Assembly (NCBI GenBank): GCA_009829735.1
Contig: CM020620.1
Span: 28,428,951 to 28,492,950 of the forward strand
DNA from: Pyropia yezoensis
Lineage: Eukaryota; Rhodophyta; Bangiophyceae; Bangiales; Bangiaceae
Reading direction: 5' to 3'
Length of the DNA: 64,000 nt
A program made the position numbers and the translations under genes. Of the stretch, positions 22,541-32,583 are shown piece by piece. Below the pieces are notes generated by a model that was not told where the DNA came from, did not search any database, and saw only the letters and a list, made by a program, of their open reading frames with translations. Within the stretch, counting starts at the first letter, position 1, and every line of letters begins with the position of its first letter.

Positions 22541-22911
22541 CGGCAGCCCTTGTCGGGCGCCCCACAAGCGGCCGAGCAGGCAATTTCATCGCAGCATATC
22601 ACGGGATCTCCCTGTAACTCCACTCCCTTCTCGCACCGTTCCGTCGAGCAAAACACACACGGCTGGGGCCGGACGGTCACGGGGGCGGAAATGCAGTAGC
22701 CGCGGCAGGTGGAAGCGATCCCATGGCCAGGTAAGAAAAGGGAGACCTTCAGCAGGCCGTGGGTCTTCTCACTAAATATGGAGTTGTGCTCGACGCCAGG
22801 GCACAAAGTAGCCGTCTCCGCGACGTCCATAGCGACAGTCGCAGTGGCGGCTGCGACGACGGCGGCAGCGGCATGCCATCGGCGCCGCCAACCACAACGG
22901 AAACGCACCAT
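22541..22911 (-). CDS. Secreted Cys-rich protein, first exon
   Basis: Starting at ATG 22911, the frame encodes a typical secretion signal: a basic start (MVRFRCGWRRRW), a hydrophobic Ala/Val core, and likely cleavage near the first 30 residues. About 90 residues with ten cysteines follow, including CRGYC, CVFC, CEKG, ICCDE and CSAAC, which suggests a small disulphide-bonded extracellular or cell-wall domain. The exon would end at 22541 before GTACCTTGAG, a reasonable donor. Read-through would add only a few residues after a stop. I do not recognise the family. Downstream exons are uncertain (see 21057-22540), so the C-terminus, and whether it is membrane-anchored, is open. Transcription is not shown by the sequence. 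Confidence 0.45.
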
Positions 22912-23607
22912 CACCCTCCAATAGACACAGCTGGGCGAGGTGGGCCTGGGACGAAGAGGTGCTTGTATTGTGCGGGGGTCGAGTGAGGAGGAACGCACAC
23001 ACTGGCGAGGGAAACGCACACCCCGGGATTCATGTAGCATCCCTGGCCCCGACTTGGCGCCGAGCCGGGATGGCGACCAGAGGGCACCAGGTGCCAGAAC
23101 ACGCCCGCCGTGTGGGGATGGTTGGCGGCCGTGGCCCGTGCCCGGCACTGGGATGCGGTGGACTACGCTACCCACACGTGAGAGAGGGATTTCTGATGGG
23201 TTTTTGCATATTTGTGAGGGACTTGATTTCAGAGAATTTGAGTGTGAGATTAGTGAGTGGGAATAGAATTAGTAGTGATAGTGGCCCCCGACCTGACGAG
23301 GTTAGACTCGGGTCGGGGCCACTCGGGGGTATGGGGGGGCTACCTGGCCAACGTGCCGAGGCCCCCCCAGATGCACGTTAGGAGGGACAAGGAGGCGCTC
23401 TTGGCCCGCCCCCTCAGGAAAAAGACAACTGTGCGTTTGCTTTCCTCTTCCCCGTGTGCACTACCGTGCGTATCTGTTCGCTCTGCGAGCAGGCACGTGA
23501 GGCAATAGGCATACCACTCTCGTAGTTCCCCTTTCTGTGTTACCTGTCCCTTTCCCCCGAGGGATAGTGACACGTGTCTGAGAGGATCGAGTTTGATACC
23601 ACATATT

Positions 23608-23625
23608 TGGTGGACCAGCAGGGGA
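23608..23625 (+). other. Primer-binding site of element VII
   Basis: TGGTGGACCAGCAGGGGA begins with TGG as required for pairing with a tRNA CCA end. It matches the sites of elements II, IV, V and VI at most positions. Confidence 0.5.
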
Positions 23626-23812
23626 TTGGAGTGTTTGAGAAGAGACATTTGGGAGCAGCGGTTGGGTTGTTCCTGTTCTGCCCTCTTCTGTGGTTCGGGA
23701 ATTATTTGCACCCGCTCACGGGAATCCCATTCCTGGCTCCCCAACCCCTCTCTTGTGGTCTTGCGATCTTTGGACACGCAGGCAACTGGACTGTAGCTGT
23801 CAAGAGACCAAC

Positions 23813-24040
23813 ATGGCTACCCTCCCTGGCACGACGGTGCCGGAAGGGGCAGACCCCGCGTCCCTTAACGCATCCCTGGTCACCGCGGGGGACGGTGCCC
23901 AACCCGGCGTTCTCCCTACGGGCGAAGCAGACCTGGGCGTGACACCTGGTAGCGAACTGGAGTCTACAGACGACCAAGTACCTCCTGCTCCCGTTCCTCC
24001 GGCTGTTCCTCCTGTGGGAGCCACCCCGGGTGTAGCGTAA
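23813..24040 (+). pseudogene. gag N-terminal fragment of element VII
   Basis: 75-codon frame from ATG 23813 beginning MATLPGTTVPEGADP, rich in Pro, Thr, Gly and acidic residues. It sits at the place where gag starts in the related elements, about 200 nt past the primer-binding site. It stops (TAA) after GATPGVA. No capsid or zinc-knuckle part is present. The gag assignment is from position and composition only. Confidence 0.35.
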
Positions 24041-25100
24041 TGGGACCCAGGTTCCCGGACCTAGAAACCACAACCACACGAAAAGAGACCACAGTCCGAA
24101 GCCCAGGAAGGAAGAGGTAAGAGCCCTTGCTGATCCACTCGCCCGCCACGATACGAGGCAAAGGTAAACAGGACAGAAGCCCGAGGGAGAAGGAACCCAA
24201 AGTACTGATGATTTTACAAGATGGCCCCAGGGAGAACCCCGGAGCACCCCTCAAGAACCTTCCCCCCCTGGTCCCTCCAGGGGCTCTGAGCGAGGCCCCC
24301 AGAGGGCGCCCCCAGCGGGCCAATTGCCAGCAAGGCACCGGCCGCTCACCGGGCCAACACACGAAAAGCAAGCGAAGTCCCCCCACACACAAATGTCAAT
24401 CCCCGAAAAAAACCCAGTGGGAAAAAAGGGAAAGACACGAAATCACGCAAGGAAAACAAATGCGAAAAGTCAAACAAATATCCCGAAGGTCAGTATGCCC
24501 CAACCCGGAAAGTCCACCGCTCCGGGTGACCAATCAGGGCACCGGGCGTGTCGCCACTGCCCCGGGCCACCGATGCAGGGATCCTCGGCCAGCGCGTGGT
24601 TCCACGTATCGCTGCCAGCCGGGTCCCAAGTCAGTCTCCCGGGTTCCAACGGTCCCAGGGGCGCAGAACGCCACATGGCCCCCTCACTAGGGCCGAGCCT
24701 TCCGCCGGCCAACAAGGAAACCGAGGAAAGGAGCTGGGGAACACCTGACAGGGTTACATCCGGGCCACAACGGACGGGATGTGGGGCCAGTTTCTGTCAA
24801 CAGCGACCCCCCTGACAGGTGTCTCGTGCCAGGAGAACCGGTTCAGACTGGCCAGGAAGGGTACTGGAGAGGTGTGGGCCACATGCAGGGGATACCAGGG
24901 GGTGTGGAGCAGCCCGTGCCGGCCGCCCGCCTGCATTCCTCCTGCCCGTCGCCCTCCCCATGTGGCGCCGCACGCCAGGGGGGGGTGACGCGGTGTAGGG
25001 GCACAGACAGGGGCCAGCGGATCGTGGGCGCAGCCCAGGTACCATTTGGAACGTAGGGGGCCAGTGGATAAGAGCACCTCCCCGGGTTCCCTTTCCCCCA
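24041..25100 (-). repeat. Probable 3' LTR region of element III
   Basis: Non-coding stretch between the VII remnant and the opposite-strand gene. It contains an A-rich run with AATCACGCAA at about 24441, resembling AATCACGCAAAATACAC at 49412 inside the LTR of element V. A possible end is TGATGATTTTACA at 24206. No second copy exists here, so the limits cannot be fixed. Confidence 0.35.
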
Positions 25101-25122
25101 GCACCCGGGTCCCATTGTACCA

Positions 25123-27009
25123 TTGTCCCCGCGGCGCTTCTCGTGGTCACCTCGTTGTCCCCCGTTACCTCGTTCCCCTCTTGTTGCCACGATCCCCTTC
25201 CCCGTCTCCGTGCCCACGTACCGCATCACACGTACCACCACGTTCTCCTCCACCCGGGCCTCCATAAGTACTGGCAGCGCCGCGGCGGGTTCACCTGTTG
25301 GCGCGGGCCCTGGGGTCCCCGACCGTCAAGGTGACCGAGCTGGTCAAGGTGGCCCCGCTACTGGGCCAGGCGTACCGGGTGGGCAAGGCGAACGTGCTGC
25401 TCGAGGTGGCCTCGCTACTGGGCCAGACGATCTACCGATGGACCGAGAGGAAACCGGGGCCGGCCAATTGTACGCGGCCGTAGTCGGCGTGGTTCCCGAG
25501 GACTTCGGAACCGAGACGGTTACGGCGTGGCGTCGGGAGGAGGCGCGTGGTTGGGTTACTGGTACCCGGGCTCATGGGATCCTTCGTGCCGTGGACGGAA
25601 GCCGTCCGGGTAACTCGATTCGCAAGCAGATGGCAGTGATTCCGGAAGCTCGGATCCCTGTCCTTGCGGACTGTTCCCAGTCGATCACGGAGATGCGGCA
25701 CGCGGACGAGGTCGGGTACGTCGAACGGTTCAAGGCGGTTCGCGCGGAATTCACCCAAGAGACCCTACCTGCCGCGCCTTCGACTTGTTACCCGATTGGG
25801 TCCCCTCCGTACCTGAACCGTTCCGGGTACCAAGTGACCCAGGCTAGCCTGGTGTTCAGTCGGTACCATCGTGACAAGAGTCCGTTCCTTGTGGGGTGGC
25901 ACCAACAGGAGTTCCCCAGCTGTTCGGCGGCTATCCGCGGGCTCCATTACGTTCGGGCTCCACACTGGTTCTAAAACGTTGAACTACCATTCGGGGCCCT
26001 TGTGGAACTTCCTGCGGTCCAGTGTTACTTCATGGAACGTCTTCGTTCGTCGGACGCGTTCGCTTGGTACGTGTTTCGGGCGGAATGGGCTACAAACTGT
26101 GCCGTGTACCTGCTCGAGTTCACCAGGCGGGGGGGTTACCTGTATCTCTTCCCTCGGCCCCTTCGTACGTGGATCCAGCGCGTCGGTACCCGTGCTATCT
26201 GTCAGGGTCCCGGTGGCGTGGACGAGGCCGCAGTGCGGGACCTGGACGACCTTCTGACCCTCAGTGCCCAAGTGGTTTCCGTGGCGGGGCTCCGTGCGCG
26301 TCTCCTTGGTTCCGGGAAACGTCGTAAGGATCGCGGCTCCTTCGTCCGGGCTCGGTTCGAGAGTCGGGACGGGGTATGGGCGGTTCTGGTAGACGAGGAC
26401 CTGGCCCCGTTGGACCTACCGTACTCGTCGGACGTACTGGAAGGGCGTGAATTCCTCGGGGTCCAGGACGAGAACGCTGATCAGTCGGACGGGGTGGTTC
26501 CCGCAGGTCCCTCTGGGTTCCCGGGCGCTCGGTAGTCAGGGTCAGCTGGCCATCGTTCCAACCCTCCCGGGGGTCGTACCGTGTGTGTGGCCAACCTTCT
26601 GGACCATGGGGACGTGCCCGACGAGGAACTTATGGACCTGGAGGGGAACCTGACTACCACGGCGGTTCTTGGGCTACGCAGATTCCTTGGGGGCCCCGCG
26701 GATGCTCTTGCCAACGCTCTTGTCGGGCCCCTGTTGTCGGCTTTCCTCCACGCATCGGTTAACTTTGGGGCCCGCGTAGCCGAGTGGACCCGAGCTCCAG
26801 GGGGATCCAGTAACCCAGACTACAAAGGGCTACTGACCTTGGTTGACCGTAACGGGATCCGTGGGGACCGTGGTACCGAGTTGGGTAACGCCAAGGCGGC
26901 CGCGTGTCGTGCCTGGACGGGGACCCAGGAAGGTTCTCGGGTCCGTGGCCGGGAAGACATGGACGAGGAAGAGTCTATTCGTCCCGACAGTCGTTTCCGT
27001 AGGTACTAG
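25123..27009 (+). pseudogene. Element III antisense gene (aORF-III), two in-frame stops
   Basis: One reading frame of about 629 codons, opposite to element III pol, with stops TAA at 25972-25974 and TAG at 26533-26535 but no frame change. The first ~110 codons are Gly/Pro-rich and repetitive; the rest is globular in composition. A core (about 26020-26180) runs CYFMERLRSS, then AEWATNCAVYLLEFTRRGG and YLYLFPRPLRTWI, followed by KRRKDRGSFVRARFESRDG. It aligns in order with the antisense genes of II and IV. No zinc knuckle, protease, RT or integrase motif is present, and I recognise no family. Its place between pol and the 3' LTR suggests an accessory protein of the element. True start not certain. 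Confidence 0.6.
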
Positions 27010-27362
27010 GTTAACGAGGGTGCAAGGGTTCTGCGGGTGTGTCCCATGTGTTGACCCTGCGGCTTGTAGTCTTGAGGGTTATAAAGTTTCCTCTGCTTCT
27101 CACCATCCTCTTGGTAGCCATGCCCCTTTTCCATAATCCCCTTTTCTTGCAGTCCCTGTACTCAGTGCAAGAGAGGAACGTGGAGGGGAGAGCCAAACCA
27201 AGGTCACCACGAAACAGAATTCCAAGTAGCCCTCCTTTTAAAGAAAAACTATCTATTCCTCGTTACATACATGTTGACTGGGATCCTATGTCGAACCTGT
27301 GACCTTCCCATGCACATAGGCATCTTGAACGGCACTGAACCCCGGGGGTCGGACTGATCAGG
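27010..27362. other. Gap between convergent aORF-III and pol
   Basis: Non-coding spacer between the two convergent reading frames of element III. I see no counterpart of the 24-bp palindrome array found at the same place in element II. Confidence 0.4.
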
Positions 27363-28075
27363 TCAAGGGTGTGTGGTCCAAGTTTTGCAACGGGGCCACA
27401 CATCCGCACCCGGTTCAAGGTTCCAGGGCCACACAGCATAGATTGCCTTGAAAGGTTCCAGTAGTACGATGAACTCCTCCTCCCGCAGTGGAGGTTCGGT
27501 CCCAACGCGTTCACGGTACTGGATAACCTTGGCCCTGTCGAACTTGTGGTAAGGTTCCCAGGTATCCTCAGACTGGGCGTAACCCCACCAGCGAACCAAG
27601 AGCCATAGATTCCCTTCTTGGTCCCTGTTGTGCCCCAAAAAACGTTCCCAAACAAAATGGGTACCAGAGTCCTCATGGTCCAGCGGTACAACTGGTTCTT
27701 GCGGACCATGCAACATGGACGTAGAGTCTGTCTGGCCAGAGAGTGTGGGTGCACGGGCCACATGGTCACTACTAACCCGGTCACGGATCCCGTCAACCAG
27801 CACCGTGAACGTGTGCCCATCCCGGTCTACGATCCGATAGGGACCCTTGACCCTCTGGTCCAGTTTCTCCCGACTGTCGTCGCTGGTATCAACGTACACC
27901 CAGTCTCTCACGCGAATGGCCTCGTTCACAGGCGTAACCCGCTTATCGTAACCCCTCTTGTACCGACGCTGCGCCAGGTCAAGGTTCTTGCGTACTGTGA
28001 AAGCTAGGTTCCTCAGGTGGGCCCGTCTTGTTTCACGTACCTGGCGTGCATTGCTACTGAACTCCTTGGGATATG
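27363..28075 (-). pseudogene. pol 3' end of element III: integrase C-terminus and chromodomain
   Basis: About 240 codons. It begins in the integrase C-terminal region (AQRRYKRGYDKRV, then VKGPYRIVDRDGHTFTV, the GPY/F-type module that helps bind DNA) and ends in a chromodomain (FVWERFLGHNRDQEG, LLVRWWGYAQSEDTWEPY), which in chromoviruses guides integration to modified chromatin. Protease, RT, RNase H and the integrase DDE core are missing. Upstream the frame runs by chance into unrelated host-side sequence near 28080. Confidence 0.8.
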
Positions 28076-28127
28076 GTGACCCGCAGCCGCGGCGGCCGTC
28101 GAGGCTGCCGTCCAGGAGATCTTTCTC

Positions 28128-29185
28128 GTGGCTTCCCCGGAGACGCGGCACGAGGTCGTCGTGGCTGCCCATGTTGCTACAGCAGCAGCAGCTGTCCATT
28201 TCCGCAATAGGGCGCTGCCTACGACGCCACCTGCGGCGTCAAGTCGGGCAAGACCAAAGGCGTCGGGCGTGGCTGGCGGGCTCATCCTGAAAGAAAGGAG
28301 AGCCCTTTCTCGAGGAGACAAGATTGCGTTCATCCGTTTGTTTGACCGAGGCGTGAACACGTCTATGCAGAAATTGGTCGACAGCTTTGAAAAACCTATC
28401 TCTTTATCTAACGCCCGACCGATCTGCAAGCCCTGGGAGCGGTCCCGCCTACTAGCACGAGAGCGGAGCGGTGAGGCGCTGGCTGCAGTGAGGGCGCTCC
28501 GATCAAGATTGGAGGCGGTGGACAAGGCTCCACGAGTTTTGTATGACAACATTCAGATAATGGCCACGAGCGACCTGCCCGCTAAGCTGGCGGTGCTGGA
28601 GGCAAAGGCGGCAGAGATTGCGGCCAAGCTGGGCGTCGCGAGATTCAAGGCAACACGGGGCTTCGTCCAGAAGTGGGCGCAGCGGCATAGCCTGCGGCAC
28701 GTGGCGTGCGCGGGCAAGGTGGGTCGGCGATTGTCGCTGCCCGACTACGGGAAGAGCGTATGGCGGAAAGTCGAAGGGAGCTGGCCAAGTATGACCCCGA
28801 GCATATTTACAACATGGACGAGACGGGGCTGTAGTTCCGTTGTCTACCTCACCGGGCGTATGTCGCTGCTGGAATGAGGCGGCGGGCGCGCGTAGCCAAG
28901 GCCATGAAGGCGAAAGATCGCGTCACGCTTGTGTTGCCCTGCAACGCGACCGGCAGTCACAAATTGCCGATTGCCATGATTGGGTCAGAGGCCGTGCCGC
29001 TGTGCTTTAAGCCACCTCGAGCCAGCTGCCCACTGCTGTACTTCAATCAGAAATCGACATGGATGGACTCAGTCGTGTTCCAGAAGTGGTTTACTTCCAT
29101 TTTTGTGGCTGGCGTGCAGTCGAGGACGAGGGAGCCTGTCATCCTTATCGTCGACAACTGCGGGGCGCACACGGAGTTGACGCAT
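28128..29185 (+). pseudogene. pogo/Tigger-like DDE transposase, 5' part
   Basis: Transposase gene of a cut-and-paste transposon in the CENP-B/pogo superfamily. The N-terminal frame has a helix-turn-helix-like segment (LSRGDKIAFIRLFDRGVNTS) and a CENP-B-like segment (GFVQKWAQRHSLRH). A frame change at about 28700-28790 leads to the catalytic domain: first Asp in YNMDETGL (28817-28819), directly followed by an in-frame TAG (28832), and second Asp in VDNCGAH (29153-29155). The frame ends at 29185, where element II is inserted; it resumes at 39702. The gene is dead through slip, stop and insertion. The transposon's left end is lost at the junction with element III. Confidence 0.82.
29181..29185. 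other. Target-site duplication CGCAT, left
   Basis: Directly precedes the TGTAGCA end of element II and is repeated at 39697-39701. Confidence 0.9.
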
Positions 29186-29344
29186 TGTAGCACAATAGGG
29201 ATCCGTCGCACGTCCACTCTTAGGGAACACTCACCAAGGGGGATCGGCACCAACGTCACCGGGAGGCCAAGGTTGCTGTCCTTGGAGCGCAAGCCACGGG
29301 ACCAAGATGGGAGCCCAAATGGGAGGGGTTTGTTGTTCTACCTT

Positions 29345-29370
29345 GGCCGGCGGTGGATTCGCCGCCGGCC
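29345..29370. repeat. LTR hairpin
   Basis: GGCCGGCGG (29345-29353) and CCGCCGGCC (29362-29370) are perfect 9-bp inverted arms around an 8-nt loop, just before TATAAA. A slightly altered form occurs in the LTR of VI (about 58164-58190). Confidence 0.75.
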
Positions 29371-29377
29371 CCCACGT

Positions 29378-29383
29378 TATAAA
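29378..29383 (+). promoter_or_regulatory. TATAAA in 3' LTR facing the antisense gene
   Basis: TATAAA on the + strand, opposite to gag-pol, 753 nt before the antisense ATG at 30136. On the minus strand the same site reads TTTATA, a weaker TATA box. If used, it would let the 3' LTR drive the antisense gene. Position only; no transcript evidence. Confidence 0.35.
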
Positions 29384-29548
29384 CCCTCGGAGACACTACT
29401 AACTACCCTCCACCCCAAGATGCAAGTCCCTCTGGTCATACGTAACTTATAGATACCGTGACCAGTACGAACTATCAAATTGAAAGTTAAAGGTTAGAAG
29501 TAGCCCCCCTGATATTAGGGTCACAATACGGACAACCATATTGCTACA

Positions 29549-29560
29549 TATCCCCCCCTT
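29549..29560 (-). other. Polypurine tract of element II
   Basis: Read on the minus strand, AAGGGGGGATA directly precedes the 3' LTR, where the plus-strand DNA primer of LTR elements lies. Confidence 0.6.
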
Positions 29561-30135
29561 AGATTCGGCCCGTCCCCGGGTCGAGTTGCATTCGGGTTAC
29601 CGAATGTAAGTGGGTCGCGTGACCGTTTACCCGTCGGGTGGGGCTTTGCGCCCCGTCGCGACAGACACCCCTTTTCGAGGTTGTCTGAGGGGGGTGCCCC
29701 CCTTTGTGCGGTACACACACACGATCGGTTTTCCGGACCGTTAAATTCCCGATGCGGGTTTCTGTTCACGACCCCCCTTTCCGAGGGGTGGTGCAAGCGG
29801 ATCCGCCACCAGGTGCCTGGCGGTAGGGGGGCCCCTCTCGTGTGGACGATTGAGTGGGGGGCGGGGGCTGCACGCGTTGCGTGGGGGCGGTTGGGGGTGA
29901 CCCCCCTTGCTTACCCCGTGAGGGGGGGTGGCCCCGTCCCGCCCAGGTGCCTGGGTGGAGCGCGTTCGTAGCCCCGTGGGGCGTGGGTCGACCCGCGTGC
30001 CTGTGGCGCTTCTCGTGGCCGTTTGTGGTCATAAGCGCGGGTGTCCGCGCTTCCCTGGCTCGTCCCGGTTATCCCACCGTACCGGGTCGTAGCCGTCGAC
30101 GGCTTGTGGGCGCGGGGGACTCCGCACCCGTTATC
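29561..30135. other. Leader region of the antisense gene in element II
   Basis: No other gene. It is the space between the 3' LTR and ATG 30136. The antisense frame stays open back to 29854 (GTG), but there is no ATG before 30136. The composition is G-rich on the + strand with many GGGG runs. Confidence 0.4.
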
Positions 30136-32583
30136 ATGTCCTATCCCCAGGTGCTGGAAGAGGAGGAAGACCTCCTGATCGGGGAGGAGATGGAGGACGA
30201 CGCGCCTGTCGGTCCTGACGCCGCGCGTTACGGGGTGAGCTCGTCTGACGACGACGAGCCTGCGGTGTCCGTCCGTCTGTCGGCCGGAGGACTGTCGTCC
30301 GTGTGCAGCGGCACGACGGTGCCGTCGGCCGGAGGTCAACCCGGCGGTCAACCGCGCGTGGCGGCTTCTACCCCCTCTCTGCCGGCTGCCCGGATGGAGC
30401 CTGGTGCCGGTGCCGGCTCACCGCAGCTACCCCAAGATGGCCCGCCCTGCGGCGGAGGTGGCGATTCCCGGCCGAGTCCGGCTGGGCAAGGTGGTCCGGG
30501 TGTCCGGGCGGTGACTCCTCAAGGCGGTCCCGACATTGACGCGGGTGGTGGTGGCGGTGTGACACCCGGTGCGGCGAGTCAAGACGGTGCGGGTGTCCGC
30601 ACGGCCGGTGCTTCGGCTCCGGAGGCTGTCCAAGTGCCTTCCCCTTCCGAGGCGGGGGCTACGTCGACGGGTGGTGCCGGCGCCGGTACCCTACCCGCGG
30701 TGCCGCGGGCGTCGAGCGGTCAAGACGCTCCTTCCCCCATGGCGGTTGACACCGGGAGCTACTCCGGGCGGGCGCCCGCCCTTCTTCTTCCTCCTCGGCC
30801 TCGTCCACCTCCGGCGTCGGCCCCTCTGCCGGTGGGGCATCCCCCGGCGCCCCCGATTCTTCCTGGTCCTGCCCGGGTTGCCCCGTTGGGTGGCGGCGTC
30901 GCCGTGGCAGCGGGTCAACCCGCCATGTCGATGTCCGACCTGGTGGCTCGGGTTCGAGGCCTCACTGTGCAAGAGTCAATGGAGTCCGGTGGGCGGATGC
31001 GGGTGGACTTCCACCCGCCGCATCCCCGTGGAGAGTCCTCCCGGCGCGTCAAGGTGGACCCGAGTTGGGAGCGGGAGCTGGTGCGGCTGGTCAACCAGCC
31101 GAACGCGGTCCGGGTGGAACACCATTGGATACTGAGTCAGCCGGATGACCGGCATGCGCAGCTCTGGCGCACCCGGGTGGGACGGGGTGAGGTCTACCTC
31201 GACCCCAACTTCGGGGTATGCGACCTGATTGCTCCCGCGTTGCCGCGGGAGGTTGACTACCCGGCTAGTGCTCGGGGGATTGCGGCGGCGGCGGCGCCGG
31301 TTGCGTTCGGGGAGACGGTGGGCGATACCGGTCGGTATCCCGACTTTGACTACTACCCGGGGGTACCCCCGTATCTGTCGTTGGCTGCTCCCTACCCGCC
31401 TATGGCGGGTTTGAAGTCGGCGTCGAGCTGGCGACGTAACCATGGTGTCATGGCGGATGCGTTCCGCACCGATATAACGTGTGCGTTGCAGACCGGCAAC
31501 GGTCGTGCGCCTGTATACACTCCCGTGCGCCCGCCTCTGTGGCAGGAGGGGTGGGAACCCGCCCCTGCTTTCCGGTTTGACACCGGCCCTTGTCTCCGAT
31601 ACTTCGGGAGTGTGTTGGCCTCCCGGCCGGTCCACCCGTTGCAAGGTACATTTACCCTTGAGGTTACCCTCGGGCAGGCGTCCTCCTTCTTGCTGTCCGT
31701 CCGCCGGCAGGGGCGCCTGTTCCATCTTCCGACGGGTGTCCGTCGGCACATCGCGCAGTTGGGCGTGGACCTGATCGCTGCCCGAACCGGGTTGGCCCGG
31801 GAGTTCGAAGCCCTGCTGGCTGTTCACGATGCCGTGAACTGGGCTGGGGTGTTGGCCCTTCCCCCGTACCGGGACCCGCAGGCTGGGGCTTCCCCCTTGC
31901 CTCGTCACTCGTTGCGTATCCAGCGTACTCAGCCGGGTGAGTCCAGTTGCCATGGGTGGGCGTCCACCGAGGCTGTTGCTGACCTGGGTATTCCCATGGT
32001 TATCCATGACCCTCTTCAGGTCCTTGCCCCGTGGTTCGGTACCCCGATACCGGCGGCGGTTGGCTGTCGTCCCCGAGAGTGGGGCTCTGCGGGTGGGGAG
32101 CGTGAGGTGTCCCGTCGTCGGGCGGAGCCCCGCCGGGTTTACGGTGGAGCCCCTTCGGTAGGGTCCTACCGGGCCTCGTATCAGGTGCCACCGGCTCCGG
32201 TGGTAGCCGTGTCGGCTCCTGTGGCTCCTCTGGCTGCGCCAGTGTCACCTCCCGCCCCTGTCATGAATGACGGGGGTCTCCGTCTCTGGTATGAAGGCGT
32301 TGACGCCCTAGTTACCCGCGCAATGCGGGAGGGTCTCTCTGTTAGCTGGGGGGATATCCCCCCAGGTGCTGCGCTGGTTGGGTCAGCGCGTTGCTTCGGT
32401 GGCGTGCTGGACCGCCTCCAGAAAGCTCTGGAGGACGTGGAGGCTGGCCGCAGCACCCTCGTCCAGCTATGCACCGAGGTAACTCGGGTGATCGACCGTC
32501 GTGACATTGCCGACCGGTGGAGCACGGAGGTATACGCGCTTACGCGTGAGTGGCCTCCATCGGGCAGTGGGTCTACCCACTGA
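30136..32583 (+). CDS. Element II antisense gene (aORF-II), unknown protein
   Basis: Intact 815-aa frame on the strand opposite to gag-pol, between pol and the 3' LTR. I start it at ATG 30136; a longer GTG form is possible. Residues 8-23 are acidic (EEEEDLLIGEEMEDD), and up to about residue 250 the chain is Pro/Gly/Ser-rich and likely disordered. From about 265 it is globular: LVARVRGLTVQESM, SWERELVRLVNQPNAVRVEH, then a core LRYFGSVLASRP followed by ASSFLLSVRRQGRLFHLP (motif at residues 523-532). After a second Pro-rich linker a helical C-terminus follows (LDRLQKALEDVEAGRSTLVQ). There is no Cys/His knuckle, membrane helix, or polymerase, nuclease or helicase motif. The core aligns with aORF-III and aORF-IV. 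An intact long frame in an element whose gag and pol are already broken is notable. Function unknown; env, silencing suppressor or regulator are guesses. Confidence 0.75.
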   Translation: MSYPQVLEEEEDLLIGEEMEDDAPVGPDAARYGVSSSDDDEPAVSVRLSAGGLSSVCSGTTVPSAGGQPGGQPRVAASTPSLPAARMEPGAGAGSPQLPQDGPPCGGGGDSRPSPAGQGGPGVRAVTPQGGPDIDAGGGGGVTPGAASQDGAGVRTAGASAPEAVQVPSPSEAGATSTGGAGAGTLPAVPRASSGQDAPSPMAVDTGSYSGRAPALLLPPRPRPPPASAPLPVGHPPAPPILPGPARVAPLGGGVAVAAGQPAMSMSDLVARVRGLTVQESMESGGRMRVDFHPPHPRGESSRRVKVDPSWERELVRLVNQPNAVRVEHHWILSQPDDRHAQLWRTRVGRGEVYLDPNFGVCDLIAPALPREVDYPASARGIAAAAAPVAFGETVGDTGRYPDFDYYPGVPPYLSLAAPYPPMAGLKSASSWRRNHGVMADAFRTDITCALQTGNGRAPVYTPVRPPLWQEGWEPAPAFRFDTGPCLRYFGSVLASRPVHPLQGTFTLEVTLGQASSFLLSVRRQGRLFHLPTGVRRHIAQLGVDLIAARTGLAREFEALLAVHDAVNWAGVLALPPYRDPQAGASPLPRHSLRIQRTQPGESSCHGWASTEAVADLGIPMVIHDPLQVLAPWFGTPIPAAVGCRPREWGSAGGEREVSRRRAEPRRVYGGAPSVGSYRASYQVPPAPVVAVSAPVAPLAAPVSPPAPVMNDGGLRLWYEGVDALVTRAMREGLSVSWGDIPPGAALVGSARCFGGVLDRLQKALEDVEAGRSTLVQLCTEVTRVIDRRDIADRWSTEVYALTREWPPSGSGSTH

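Larger units (their letters stand above)
23180..24040 (+). mobile_element. Element VII: 5' remnant of a gypsy element
   Basis: The site TGGTGGACCAGCAGGGGA at 23608 matches the primer-binding position of the other elements here, so the sequence before it (from about 23180, start unclear) should be a 5' LTR ending near CCACA at 23603. About 200 nt later an ATG (23813) opens a Pro/Thr-rich frame like the gag N-termini of elements IV and V. No pol follows: element III sequence begins within a few hundred bases. Confidence 0.45.
24041..28075 (-). mobile_element. Element III: 5'-truncated Ty3/gypsy chromovirus
   Basis: Read on the minus strand, it has the end of pol (integrase C-terminus plus chromodomain), then a long gene in the opposite direction, then an LTR-like region at its left end. 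The part from gag to the integrase core is missing: similarity stops near 28060-28090, where transposase-gene sequence begins. The left limit is uncertain (24041-24206). This is the same layout as complete element II. Confidence 0.6.
29186..29548 (-). repeat. 3' LTR of element II
   Basis: 363 bp, starts TGTAGC and ends GCTACA. It differs from the right copy at three places that I see (CACTCACC/CACTAACC, TTAAAGG/TTAAGGG, CCTGATA/CCTCATA). It contains a hairpin (29345-29370) and TATAAA (29378-29383, + strand). Confidence 0.92.

Noticed and set aside
29854..30135. N-terminal extension of the antisense gene from GTG 29854
   Set aside because: No ATG upstream of 30136; the extension is low-complexity and Gly/Pro/Arg-rich, so I keep ATG 30136.
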